The notes beneath the pieces are model-generated. The model had not been told where the DNA came from and did not search any database. It worked only from the letters and a program-made list of their open reading frames with translations. A program made the position numbers and the translations under genes. 64,000 bases of DNA from Falsiroseomonas tokyonensis (GTDB lineage Bacteria; Pseudomonadota; Alphaproteobacteria; Acetobacterales; Acetobacteraceae): NCBI RefSeq assembly GCF_019024325.1, contig NZ_JAFNJS010000002.1, positions 496,118 to 560,117 on the forward strand, in the 5' to 3' direction. This document shows, one piece after another, positions 40,873 through 49,285 of this stretch (its first letter is position 1; the number at the start of each line of letters is the position of its first letter).

Positions 40873-41861
40873 GCGCTCCGGATCGCGTCGACCAGGGCGG
40901 CGGCGCTGTCCACCGCGGCCTCCGCCCGCGCGCCGATACACCAGTCCCCGGCGGCGCCGAGGCCGAGCGTCGCATCCCAGAGGCAGGGCGCGCCCAGCGG
41001 CGCCTCCACCAGCGCATGGCGCCAGCGATGCGCGGCGCTGAAGAAGGGCGGGGGCGGCGGCGTGCCTTGGCCCTGCAGCGCGGCAAGCTGCAGGAAAGCC
41101 TCCAGCAGCCTGTCCCCGGCCTGCTGCGGCGTCAGCTCCAGATGCTCCCGCGACCATTCGGGCCCGCCCTGCACCACCCACAATTCCAGGCTGGCATCGC
41201 GGCCGGGCTTCGAACTGTCGCGCGCCGCCCAGCCGATGGGGCCGTTATCCAGCCGCAGGGTATCGGGCAGGTTCAGCCGTTCCGGGAAGGCAAGCATCAG
41301 CGACCAGCAGGGCTCGAAGCGCACCGCCTGCAGCACGCCGGCCAGGTGCGGCGCCGGGTCCTGCAGCAGCGCCTGGGCCTGCGGCGCGGGCACCGCCAGC
41401 AGGACGGCATCGAAGGGGCCCTCCACCTCCGGCTTCTGGGTGGGCAAGGGACGGTCGGGGCGCACCAGCCGGGCGTCGAGGTGGTGCAGGTACCAGGCGC
41501 GCGGCGCGCCGGTGATGGCCGTCACATGGCGCACCAGGTCGATATCCAGCCCCTCCGCCAGCGCCCGCGGTACGGAGGACATGCGCGGCACGCCGACCAT
41601 GCGGCCCGCATCGGGCCATTCCTGCGCCCGCGCCGCATCCAGCACCGCGGCGAAGGGGGCGCCATGGGCGGTCAGGTACTGCGCGCCATGGTCGAAGTTC
41701 AGCACATGCCCCTCGGCCTCCACCCGCCGCGTGGCCATGCGACCGCCGGGGCCGCGGCCCTTGTCGAAGAGCCGGACGCGCACGTCATAGGCGGCCAGGG
41801 TTTTGGCGCAGGCGAGACCGGCGAGGCCGGCCCCCACGATGGCGATGTCTTTCGGAGGCAT
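40869..41861 (-). CDS. Renalase-like NAD(P)/FAD-dependent amine oxidase family protein
   Basis: A 330-residue flavoprotein. IAIVGAGLAGLACAKTL (6-22) is the dinucleotide-binding motif. FDKGRGPGGRMATRR (about residues 32-46) is the second flavin segment, typical of bacterial renalase-type enzymes that oxidise non-productive isomers of NAD(P)H. FDHGAQYLTAH follows. The C-terminus LGLGAAGDWCIGARAEAAVDSA is the closing FAD motif. ATG 41861 is the first start that gives the Rossmann fold directly; the frame is open further upstream. It is the first gene of a minus-strand operon of five genes. The divergent neighbour is a response regulator. Confidence 0.85.
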   Translation of the reverse strand: MPPKDIAIVGAGLAGLACAKTLAAYDVRVRLFDKGRGPGGRMATRRVEAEGHVLNFDHGAQYLTAHGAPFAAVLDAARAQEWPDAGRMVGVPRMSSVPRALAEGLDIDLVRHVTAITGAPRAWYLHHLDARLVRPDRPLPTQKPEVEGPFDAVLLAVPAPQAQALLQDPAPHLAGVLQAVRFEPCWSLMLAFPERLNLPDTLRLDNGPIGWAARDSSKPGRDASLELWVVQGGPEWSREHLELTPQQAGDRLLEAFLQLAALQGQGTPPPPPFFSAAHRWRHALVEAPLGAPCLWDATLGLGAAGDWCIGARAEAAVDSAAALVDAIRSA

Positions 41862-42069
41862 GAATCCCTGTATGGCGTGGCCTGCGCTCAAGGCAAGTGT
41901 CTTGTGCAGTGCGGTATCCAGCAAGCGTGATTGGAGGCGATCCGGGCCGCAAGCGCGGCGCGGCTGCCACGCTGCCAAGCTTTTGCCATAAATCACGCAG
42001 ACGTGGCGGATCGGAGACAACCGTTCCACGCCGCTCTGTGCTTACGCTTCCTGGCTGGAGGATCCTGGC

Positions 42070-42435
42070 ATGGAGGCGGGGCCGCTGACGCTTTTACTGG
42101 TTGAAGACGACGCATTGGTCCGCATGACCCTGGTCGAGGGTCTGACCGATGCCGGCTATACGGTGCTGGAGGCCGAGGATGCGGAGGCGGCGCTGGGCCT
42201 GCTCGCGCGTCGGCCCGACATCGACGTGCTGATGACGGACATCAACCTGCCGGGTGCGGATGGCTTCGACCTGTCGCATGCGGCGCGACAGCTGCGGCCG
42301 CATCTGCCGGTGGTCTATGCCTCCGGCCGCTTTCGCGCGGCGGAGCCGGGGCGCGGCCTGCCCGGCGCGCCCTTCCTGGCCAAGCCCTTCACCGTGGCCC
42401 GCGCGGCCGAGACGATCGGCGCGCTGCTGCGGTAG
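42070..42435 (+). CDS. Single-domain response regulator
   Basis: A 121-residue CheY-like receiver without an output domain. VEDD (11-14) is the acidic pocket, D57 in MTDINLPGADGF the phosphoacceptor and K105 in FLAKPF the conserved lysine. It probably acts through protein contacts or as a phosphate sink, as in alphaproteobacterial general stress or hybrid-kinase pathways. No kinase gene is adjacent. The stop is 1 nt from the pcaG stop on the other strand. Confidence 0.88.
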   Translation: MEAGPLTLLLVEDDALVRMTLVEGLTDAGYTVLEAEDAEAALGLLARRPDIDVLMTDINLPGADGFDLSHAARQLRPHLPVVYASGRFRAAEPGRGLPGAPFLAKPFTVARAAETIGALLR

Positions 42436-42436
42436 C

Positions 42437-42997
42437 TCAGATCTCCAGGAAGACCGTCTCGCCCTCGCCCTGCAGGCGGATATCCAGGCGCCAGGCGCCG
42501 GCACCGGCGGGCTGGGCGACCAGCGTGCCGCGCCGGCCTTCCTCGACCAGGTTCAGCACGGGGTCGGCGGCGTTCAGTGCCTCGCCCGCGAAATAGGCGC
42601 GGGTGGTGACGTGCTTCATCAGACCGCGTGCGAAGATGGTCAGCAGGATATGCGGCGCCTGGGTCGCATTGCCGAGGCCGGGCACCGGGCCGGGCTTCAG
42701 CGTGGCGAATCGGAAGACGCCGTCCTGGTCCGTGGCGCAGCGGCCGAAGCCATGGAAGCCGCCGTCGTAGCGGCCATCCGGCCCGGCCTGCCAGATCTCC
42801 ACCAGCGCATCGACGCAGGGCGCGCCATCCCCATCGGTGATGCGGCCGGTGAGGGTGATGCGCTCGCCCTGCGCGCCCGCATTCGGCCCGCCGGCACGCA
42901 GCAGGTCCGCCCATTCCGGGAAGTCGATCATGTGCCAGTAGGGGCCGGCGGTCTGGCTCGCGGTGGCCGGTGTGAAAGTGGCGGGGGTAGGGGTCAT
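42437..42997 (-). CDS. pcaG: Protocatechuate 3,4-dioxygenase alpha subunit
   Basis: A 186-residue intradiol dioxygenase alpha chain. It starts TPATASQTAGPYWHMIDF. GRITDGDGAPCVDALVEIWQAGPDGRY is the shared beta-sandwich core, and HILLTIFARGLMKHVTTRAYF is the substrate-side segment. The alpha chain lacks the iron ligands, which are in PcaH. The complex cleaves protocatechuate to 3-carboxy-cis,cis-muconate. The start overlaps the pcaH stop by 4 nt. Confidence 0.94.
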   Translation of the reverse strand: MTPTPATFTPATASQTAGPYWHMIDFPEWADLLRAGGPNAGAQGERITLTGRITDGDGAPCVDALVEIWQAGPDGRYDGGFHGFGRCATDQDGVFRFATLKPGPVPGLGNATQAPHILLTIFARGLMKHVTTRAYFAGEALNAADPVLNLVEEGRRGTLVAQPAGAGAWRLDIRLQGEGETVFLEI

Positions 42998-43701
42998 GGC
43001 GCTGACTCGAAGGGGGTAGCGGCCGGGCCGCGCAGCACGATGTCGAAGCGGTAGCCCAGCGCCCATTCGGGCTTCGTGATATCGAGGTCGAAGGTCGAGA
43101 CCAGCCGGTTGCGCGCGGCTTCGTCCGCCGTGCAGTTGAACACCGGGTCCAGCGGCAGCAGCGGGTCGCCCGGAAAATACATCTGGGTGATCATGCGCTG
43201 CGCGAAGCCCGCCCCATGCAGGCCGAAATGGATATGGATCGGCCGCCAGGCATTGGCGTGGTTGCGCCAGGGATAGGCGCCGGGCTTGATGCTGACGAAG
43301 CTGTAACGGCCCTCCGCATCGGTGAACAACCGCGCGCGGCCTTCGAAGTTGGGGTCGAGCGGCGCGTCATGCTGGTCGCGCGGATGGTGGTAGCGGCCGG
43401 AGGAATTGGCCTGCCAGACCTCCACCATGGCACCCCGCAGCGGGCGGCCATCCTCATCCGTCACGCGGCCGGCGACGATGATGCGCTCCCCCATCGCGGC
43501 GCGGCCATTGACCTGCGACATGTCGACCTGCGGCGGGTAGAAGGCGGGGTCGAAGCGCGGCGCGCTGGTCTCGGTCAGGGTATGCGGCACCGTGACCAGC
43601 TTCTGCTTCGGATGGCGCTTATGCGTGCTGCCATAGGCCGGCGCGTCATAGGGCGGCTGCGTCGCCGGGTCCGGCCGGCGGAAGGGGATGGGGTCGGGCA
43701 T
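42994..43701 (-). CDS. pcaH: Protocatechuate 3,4-dioxygenase beta subunit
   Basis: A 235-residue catalytic subunit. The four iron(III) ligands are present with the same spacing as in Pseudomonas putida: Y104 (SGRYHHP), Y143 (GAYPW), H156 and H158 (RPIHIHFG). The N-terminal extension YDAPAYGSTHKRHPKQKLV is the usual PcaH arm. It forms the dioxygenase with PcaG. It starts 3 nt after the stop of the fused PcaDC gene, in one operon. Confidence 0.95.
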   Translation of the reverse strand: MPDPIPFRRPDPATQPPYDAPAYGSTHKRHPKQKLVTVPHTLTETSAPRFDPAFYPPQVDMSQVNGRAAMGERIIVAGRVTDEDGRPLRGAMVEVWQANSSGRYHHPRDQHDAPLDPNFEGRARLFTDAEGRYSFVSIKPGAYPWRNHANAWRPIHIHFGLHGAGFAQRMITQMYFPGDPLLPLDPVFNCTADEAARNRLVSTFDLDITKPEWALGYRFDIVLRGPAATPFESAP

Positions 43702-43704
43702 GCC

Positions 43705-44862
43705 TCAGGCTTCCTCCGGCGCCGCGCCTTCCTGCAGCACGGCCTTGGCGATCTTAAGCGCGGCATTGGCCGCAGGCACGCCCGCATAGGCGCCGACCTG
43801 CAACAAAACCTCGCTGATCTCGGCCTGCGTCACACCTGTCGCGCGCGTGGCGCGCAGATGCAGCGCCAGCTCCTCGTGCCGGGCGAGCGCCGCCATCATG
43901 GCGATGCAGAGCAGGCTGCGCGTGTGGCGCGTCAGGCCGGGGCGGGTCCAGATCCCGCCCCAGACGCTCTGGGTGATCCAGTCCTGGAAGGGGGCATCGA
44001 GCGCCGTGACGCCAGCGGCCGCGCGATCGACATGCGCATCGCCCAGCACGGCGCGCCGCACCGCTTCCCCGGCCTCGGCGCCGGCAGCGGGGGCCAGGCT
44101 CGCAAAGTGGTCCTTCAACACGGCGGTGGCTGCATCGGCGAATTCCAGCGTGGGCAGATGGCCGCCGCCGAGGATTTCCACGTAGCGGCTGCCGGGCACT
44201 GCCGCTTGCACCGCCCGCGCCATCTCGGGCGGGGTCGCCACATCCTGCGTGCCGACGGCAACCGTGGTGGGGCAGGTGATGCGCCCGGCCACCTGTTCGG
44301 CCCGCGCATCGCGCAGCGCGGCGGCGGAGCCCGCATAGCCGCGGCGGTCCGTGCGCAGCAGCATCTGCCGCAGCCCCTGGGAGGAGGGGAGGGAGGTATC
44401 CACCACCCAGCGCGGCATGACCACATCCACCAGCGCCTGGGTGCCGATGGCGCGCACCGCCTCGATCCGGTCCTGCCAGGCCTGCGGCGGAAGGAAGTCC
44501 AGCGCCGTGTCCATCAGCACCAGGGACAGCACGCGGGAAGGCGCCATGGCCGCCATGGCCAGCGCGATGCGCCCGCCGATCGACAGGCCGAAGACATGCG
44601 CCCGGGCGATGCCCAGCGCATCCAGCAGCGCCAGCGCATCCGCCGCATGCAGTTCCATGGAATAGTCGCCATCGGTGACGCCCGAATGGCCATGGCCGCG
44701 CATATCCATGCGGATGACGCGGTGGCTGCGCGACAAGGCCGCGGCCTGCGGCGCGAAGATATGCATGGAGGTGCCGATGGAATGCAGCATCAGCAGCGGC
44801 GGGGCCCCTTCAGGTCCCTCCACCGCGACATGCGCGACGATGTCCCCCAGCTGCAGAAACAT
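43705..44862 (-). CDS. pcaDC: Fused 3-oxoadipate enol-lactonase / 4-carboxymuconolactone decarboxylase
   Basis: A 385-residue bifunctional enzyme (also named PcaL). Residues 1 to about 255 are an alpha/beta hydrolase: LLMLHSIGTS holds the oxyanion loop, FGLSIGG the nucleophile S94 and LGGGHLPTLE the catalytic His. Residues about 262-385 are the CMD domain (AVLGDAHVDRA, FQDWITQSVWGGIWTRPGLTRHTRSLLCIAMM, LHLRATRATGVTQAEI), with the conserved Glu/Cys/His region partly varied. It performs two successive steps, 4-carboxymuconolactone to enol-lactone to 3-oxoadipate. The muconate cycloisomerase PcaB is not in the window. A 29-bp palindrome lies 15 nt upstream. Confidence 0.93.
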   Translation of the reverse strand: MFLQLGDIVAHVAVEGPEGAPPLLMLHSIGTSMHIFAPQAAALSRSHRVIRMDMRGHGHSGVTDGDYSMELHAADALALLDALGIARAHVFGLSIGGRIALAMAAMAPSRVLSLVLMDTALDFLPPQAWQDRIEAVRAIGTQALVDVVMPRWVVDTSLPSSQGLRQMLLRTDRRGYAGSAAALRDARAEQVAGRITCPTTVAVGTQDVATPPEMARAVQAAVPGSRYVEILGGGHLPTLEFADAATAVLKDHFASLAPAAGAEAGEAVRRAVLGDAHVDRAAAGVTALDAPFQDWITQSVWGGIWTRPGLTRHTRSLLCIAMMAALARHEELALHLRATRATGVTQAEISEVLLQVGAYAGVPAANAALKIAKAVLQEGAAPEEA

Positions 44863-44876
44863 TCTGGCTCCCCGGC

Positions 44877-44905
44877 CGATCAGGTTAATTCGTATCACCT
44901 GATCG
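44877..44905. promoter_or_regulatory. 29-bp operator-like palindrome before pcaDC
   Basis: CGATCAGGT and ACCTGATCG are perfect 9-bp arms around an 11-nt AT-rich spacer (TAATTCGTATC). It ends 15 nt before the pcaDC start, where a repressor would block transcription or initiation. The local A+T richness stands out. The cognate regulator is not in the window. Confidence 0.65.
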
Positions 44906-44957
44906 CGGGGAGCGGGAAGCCGGCCGCGCGATCGCGACGTGCCAGGATGCACGATTC

Positions 44958-44976
44958 AAGGCGCTTTTTGCGCCTT
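44958..44976. terminator. Hairpin between pcaF and pcaDC
   Basis: AAGGCGC-TTTTT-GCGCCTT, a 7-bp stem with a 5-nt loop, 22 nt after the pcaF stop on the minus strand. It may end or attenuate the pcaF transcript before the operator-controlled pcaDC promoter. Confidence 0.4.
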
Positions 44977-44998
44977 CCCCTATCGCCGGCCTGAAAGG

Positions 44999-46207
44999 TC
45001 AGACGCGCTCCAGCACCATGGCGATGCCCTGGCCGACGCCGATGCACATGGTCACCAGCGCATAGCGCTCGCCGCGATTGTGCAGCTCCTGCACCGCGGT
45101 CTGCACCAGCCGGGCGCCGGACATGCCGAGCGGATGGCCCAGCGCGATGGCGCCGCCATTCGGGTTCACATGCGCCGCATCGTCCGGCAGGCCGAGGTCG
45201 CGGGTGACGGCCAGCGCCTGGGCGGCGAAGGCCTCGTTCAGCTCGATCACCGCCATGTCCGACAGGCTGAGACCCGCCTTGGCCAGCACGCGCTTCACCG
45301 CGGGCGCCGGGCCGAAGCCCATGATCCGCGGCGCGACGCCGGCGGTGGCCGCGGCGACCACGCGGGCACGCGGCGTCAGCCCATGCTTGCGGGCGGCGGC
45401 CTCGCTGGCCACCAGGATGGCGCAGGCGCCGTCATTGACGCCGGAGGCATTGCCGGCGGTGACACTGCCGCCTTCCTTGCGAAAGGGCGTGCCGAGCTTG
45501 GCCAGCGCCTCCATCGTCGTGTCCGGGCGCAGATGCTCGTCCTGGTCGACGATGATGGGGTCGCCCTTGCGGCGGGCGATGCTGACCGGGACGATTTCCT
45601 GCGCGAAGCGGCCGGAGGATTGCGCCTTGGCGGCGCGCTGCTGGGAGCGCAGGGCGAAGGCGTCCTGGTCCTGGCGGGAGACCTGGAAATCCTGCGCCAC
45701 GTTCTCCGCCGTCTCCGGCATGGAATCGATGCCGAAGCCCGCCTTCATCTTCGGGTTCACGAAGCGCCAGCCGATGGTGGTGTCGTAGATCTCGGCGGTG
45801 CGGCCGAAGGCCTCGGCGGACTTGCCCATGACGAAGGGGGCGCGGGTCATGCTCTCCACGCCGCCGGCCAGCATCAGATCGGCCTCGCCGGCCTTGATGG
45901 CGCGTGCGGCGATGCCGACGGCATCCATGCCGGAGCCGCAGAGGCGGTTCACGGTGGAGCCGGGGATCGATTCGGGCAGGCCGGCCAGCAGGGCGGACAT
46001 GCGCGCCACATTGCGATTGTCCTCGCCCGCCTGGTTGGCGCAGCCGAAGATCACATCTTCCACCGCCGCCCAGTCGAGGTTCGGGTTGCGGGCCATCAGC
46101 GCCTTGATGGGCACAGCGCCGAGGTCGTCCGGGCGGACATCCTTCAGCGCGCCGGCATAGCGGCCGATGGGGGTGCGGGCGGCGTCGCAGATGAAGGCAT
46201 CGGCCAT
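44999..46207 (-). CDS. pcaF: 3-oxoadipyl-CoA thiolase
   Basis: A 402-residue thiolase with the PcaF-specific start RTPIGRYAGALKDVRPDDLGA followed by KALMARNPNLDW. The catalytic cysteine is C90 in VNRLCGSGMDAV. HPLGMSGAR carries the active-site His, and CIGVGQG the second Cys. It splits 3-oxoadipyl-CoA into acetyl-CoA and succinyl-CoA, the last step of the beta-ketoadipate pathway. It is colinear with pcaDC-pcaH-pcaG but separated from pcaDC by 136 bp that include a hairpin and an operator. The CoA transferase genes pcaIJ are absent here. Confidence 0.93.
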   Translation of the reverse strand: MADAFICDAARTPIGRYAGALKDVRPDDLGAVPIKALMARNPNLDWAAVEDVIFGCANQAGEDNRNVARMSALLAGLPESIPGSTVNRLCGSGMDAVGIAARAIKAGEADLMLAGGVESMTRAPFVMGKSAEAFGRTAEIYDTTIGWRFVNPKMKAGFGIDSMPETAENVAQDFQVSRQDQDAFALRSQQRAAKAQSSGRFAQEIVPVSIARRKGDPIIVDQDEHLRPDTTMEALAKLGTPFRKEGGSVTAGNASGVNDGACAILVASEAAARKHGLTPRARVVAAATAGVAPRIMGFGPAPAVKRVLAKAGLSLSDMAVIELNEAFAAQALAVTRDLGLPDDAAHVNPNGGAIALGHPLGMSGARLVQTAVQELHNRGERYALVTMCIGVGQGIAMVLERV

Positions 46208-46281
46208 GGTCGGGTTCCTCTATGCGTTGCCCGTGTCGTGCCGCCGAAGGATGACGGCGTCAACCGCCCCCCCCGCCTGGC

Positions 46282-47604
46282 TCAGCTCAGCGCGGTGACA
46301 AGCCATAGGCTGAGCGCCGGGAAGGCCACCAGCAGTCCGAGGCGGACCAGGTCCATCGCCAGGAAGGGCAGGACACCGCGATAGATGCGCGCCATCGGCA
46401 CGTCCTTCGCCAGGCCGGAGACGACGAAGACATTCAGCCCGATCGGCGGCGCGGTCAGCCCGATGCCCACCACCACCAGCACCAGGATGCCGAACCAGAT
46501 CGCCGTCTCCTCCGTCGTCAGGCCGAAATCCAGCGCGGTGATGACGGGGAAGAAGACCGGCAGGGTCAGCAGCATCATCGCCAGCTCGTCCATCACCGCG
46601 CCGAGCACGATGTAGGCGAGCAGCAGGATGCCGAGCACCACATAGGGCGGATAGTCCTGCTCGGAGATCCACAGCCCCAGCAGGTCCGGCGCCTGGCTCA
46701 GCGCCAGGAAGGCATTGAAGACCTCCGCGCCGAGCAGGATCGCAAAGATCATCGCCGTGGTCTCGGCGGTGGCGAAGAGACTTTCCCGAATTTGGCGCGG
46801 GCTCAGCGTGCCGCGCAGCACGCCGACCGCGAGCGTGCCGATGCAGCCGATGGCGGCGCTTTCGGTGGGGGTGAAGACGCCGCCATAGATGCCGCCCACC
46901 ACCACCACTGCGATCAGCAGCACCGGGATGACATTGAGGAAGGCGGTGCGGCGCTCCGCCGGGCTGGGCGGTTCGGCGGGCGGGCCGAGGGCCGGGTTGC
47001 GGCGGACGATCAGCGCGATGGCCAGGATATAGAGCGCGACGGCGAGCAGGCCCGGGATCAGCGCCGCCATGAACAGCTTGGCGATGTTCTGCTCCGTGCT
47101 GATCGCATAGATCACCAGGATGACGCTGGGCGGGATCAGGATGCCGAGCGTGCCGCCCACCGCGATGGTGCCGGTGGCAAAGCCCGGATCGTAGCCGTAG
47201 CGGCGCAGCTCCGGCAGGGCGGCGCGGGCGAAGGTGGCTGTGGTGGCGACGGAGCTGCCGCAGACCGCGCCGAAGCAGCCGCAGGCGCCGATTACCCCCA
47301 TCGCCATGCCGCCCGGCTTGCGGCCGATCAGCGCATTCGCCGCGGCGAACAAGTCCCGCGCCAGGCCGCCGCGTTCCGCCAGCGCGCCCATCAGGATGAA
47401 CAGCGGAATGACCGAGAGCGTGTAGTTGGCGAACAGATGGTAGGGCGTGGTCTTCAGGTAGTTGCCCAGCGCCGTCCAGTCCAGGATGTGGACATAGCCG
47501 CCCATGCCCACCAGCAGCATGGCCAGGCCCACCGGCGCGCGCAGCGCGATCAGCGCCAGCAGCACGCCGAAGCCGGTCAGCGCCAGGGCGAATTCCGGCG
47601 CCAT
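46282..47604 (-). CDS. TRAP transporter large permease (DctM)
   Basis: A 440-residue 12-helix permease of the DctM family. FANYTLSVIPLFILMGALAERGGLARDLF and MGVIGACGCFGAVCGSSVATTATFARAALPEL (about residues 110-140) are the signature first-half blocks. GTIAVGGTLGILIPPSVILVIYA is the typical IPPS motif, and GGIYGGVFTPTESAAIG is its counterpart in the second half. With DctQ and DctP it imports an organic acid using an ion gradient. Its start overlaps the dctQ stop by 1 nt. Confidence 0.95.
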   Translation of the reverse strand: MAPEFALALTGFGVLLALIALRAPVGLAMLLVGMGGYVHILDWTALGNYLKTTPYHLFANYTLSVIPLFILMGALAERGGLARDLFAAANALIGRKPGGMAMGVIGACGCFGAVCGSSVATTATFARAALPELRRYGYDPGFATGTIAVGGTLGILIPPSVILVIYAISTEQNIAKLFMAALIPGLLAVALYILAIALIVRRNPALGPPAEPPSPAERRTAFLNVIPVLLIAVVVVGGIYGGVFTPTESAAIGCIGTLAVGVLRGTLSPRQIRESLFATAETTAMIFAILLGAEVFNAFLALSQAPDLLGLWISEQDYPPYVVLGILLLAYIVLGAVMDELAMMLLTLPVFFPVITALDFGLTTEETAIWFGILVLVVVGIGLTAPPIGLNVFVVSGLAKDVPMARIYRGVLPFLAMDLVRLGLLVAFPALSLWLVTALS

Positions 47605-48116
47605 CAGAAACGCCCCCGCAGGAAGCGCAGCGCCCAGACCAGGGCGGCCACGCCCGTCATGGCGAAGGCCAGCGCGCCGATGGCGACGGCCCACCAATAG
47701 GGCAGCGCCAGCAGGCCGATGGTGCGCATGCCGTTGTTCAGCGTCTCGATGGCGCCGAGGCTCATGCGCTCCGCCAGCCACAGCGTGACCGCCGCCCAGA
47801 CCAGCATCCAGAAGCCATCCACCACCCCGGCGACGCGGCGCGGCAGCCAGGTGGAGAAGGTGTCGACCAGGATATTGGCGCGCATCAGCGTGCCATAGGC
47901 CAGGAAGCCGAAGACGCCGACGCCGCTGGCGATGGAGACCATCTCGAAATCGCCGCGGATCGGCTGGCTGGTGGCCCAGCGCAGCAACACGCTGATGGTG
48001 GTGATCAGCGCCGCCACCAGCAGCGCGATGCCGCCGAGGAAGGCCAGCGCCCGCGCCGCGATGCCGATGGCGCCGCCCGGCGGCTGCCCCCAATCGGGGG
48101 TGGCTTCATCCCGCAT
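47604..48116 (-). CDS. TRAP transporter small permease (DctQ)
   Basis: A 170-residue four-helix protein. FLGGIALLVAALITTISVLLRW, RGDFEMVSIASGVGVFGFLAYGTLMRANILVDTF (family core with the G-D-x-E-x-V motif near residue 55) and a terminal helix ending ALRFLRGRF identify DctQ. It scaffolds DctM and receives DctP. The stop and the dctM start overlap as TGATG. Confidence 0.92.
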   Translation of the reverse strand: MRDEATPDWGQPPGGAIGIAARALAFLGGIALLVAALITTISVLLRWATSQPIRGDFEMVSIASGVGVFGFLAYGTLMRANILVDTFSTWLPRRVAGVVDGFWMLVWAAVTLWLAERMSLGAIETLNNGMRTIGLLALPYWWAVAIGALAFAMTGVAALVWALRFLRGRF

Positions 48117-48161
48117 CCGCCGGCGCTCCTATCAATCGGGCGCGCCGGCCCGTCGTTGCGA

Positions 48162-49205
48162 TCAGGCGGCGTGCTTGGCGATCAGGCGGCGGGCATCGGC
48201 CAGCAGGGCCGCGCCATCAAAGCCGCGCTCGCGGGACCCGGCGACCCAGCTTTCGACCACCGGGCGCGTCGTCTCGATCCAGCGCTGCTTCTCCTCGGCC
48301 GAGAGCTGCACGATGGTGTTCTGGCGCCGGCGCTCCACCTGGGCGCGGACGATCGGGCCCTGCTCGTCCCAGGGCTTGGCCGCCATCTCCGCCGCCGCCA
48401 TGCCGGAATTGGCATCCAGCACGGCCCGCAGCTCGGCCGGCATCGCGGCATACTTCGCCTTGTTCATCGCCAGAATGAAGGTGGCGGTATAGAGCGTGGG
48501 GGTGCCCGGGATCTCGGTATGGTGCGTCACCAGCTCCTGCAGCCGGATCGAGGGCACGACCTCCCACGGCACCACGGCGCCGTCGATAACGCGCTGGGAG
48601 ACGGCCTCCGGCACCTGCGGCACGGGCATGCCGATGGGTGCGGCGCCGAGGGCGCGCAGCGCTTCGCCCGCCTGGCGGGTCGGGAAGCGCAGCTTCAGGC
48701 CGCGCATATCCTCCAGCCTGGTGACGGAGCGGTTGGAATGGATGACGCCGCCATCATGCGCCCAGATGACGATGGGATGCACATCGGCGAATTCCTCGCG
48801 CAGATGGGTCTGTGCGAATTCCTGGCAGGCCAGCGCATTCGGCCGGGCGCGCGCATCGGCGACGAAGGGAAGTTCGAAGACCTCGACGCGGGGGAAGCGG
48901 CCGGGGGTATTGCCGGGCAGCGTCCAGACGATGTCCACAACGCCATCCCGCGCCTGGTCGAAAAGCTGCGGCGGCGCACCGCCCAGCTGCATGGACGGGA
49001 AGACCTGCACCCGCAGCTTGCCCTGGGATTCCTCCTGGATCTTCTGCGCCCAGGGCATCAGAAAGTGGCGGTGCACATTGGAGACGGCGGGCAGGAAGTG
49101 GTGCAGCCGCAGCGTCAGCTCCTGCGCCCTGGCGCTGCGAACCAGCGCTGGCGCAGCAAGCGCCGCGGCACCGAGCAGGACGAAATCGCGGCGATGCCAG
49201 TTCAT
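48162..49205 (-). CDS. TRAP transporter substrate-binding protein (DctP)
   Basis: A 347-residue DctP receptor. WHRRDFVLLGAAALAAPALV then RSARAQE is an RR-containing signal peptide. LTLRLHHFLPAVSNVHRHFLMPWAQKI (about residues 35-61) is the first lobe. RLEDMRGLKLRFPTRQAGEAL (about 165-185) holds the conserved carboxylate-binding Arg. GAVVPWEVVPSI follows. The three TRAP genes form one operon between dgoA (80 nt upstream) and pcaF (74 nt downstream). The cargo could be a sugar acid or an aromatic acid. Confidence 0.93.
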   Translation of the reverse strand: MNWHRRDFVLLGAAALAAPALVRSARAQELTLRLHHFLPAVSNVHRHFLMPWAQKIQEESQGKLRVQVFPSMQLGGAPPQLFDQARDGVVDIVWTLPGNTPGRFPRVEVFELPFVADARARPNALACQEFAQTHLREEFADVHPIVIWAHDGGVIHSNRSVTRLEDMRGLKLRFPTRQAGEALRALGAAPIGMPVPQVPEAVSQRVIDGAVVPWEVVPSIRLQELVTHHTEIPGTPTLYTATFILAMNKAKYAAMPAELRAVLDANSGMAAAEMAAKPWDEQGPIVRAQVERRRQNTIVQLSAEEKQRWIETTRPVVESWVAGSRERGFDGAALLADARRLIAKHAA

Positions 49206-49285
49206 GGACAACAGACCCCCCTGTGCCACCCGTTCCGCGACCTTCGCGCCGGATGCTTGGCCGCAATCATGCCTTTCCTGCCGCT

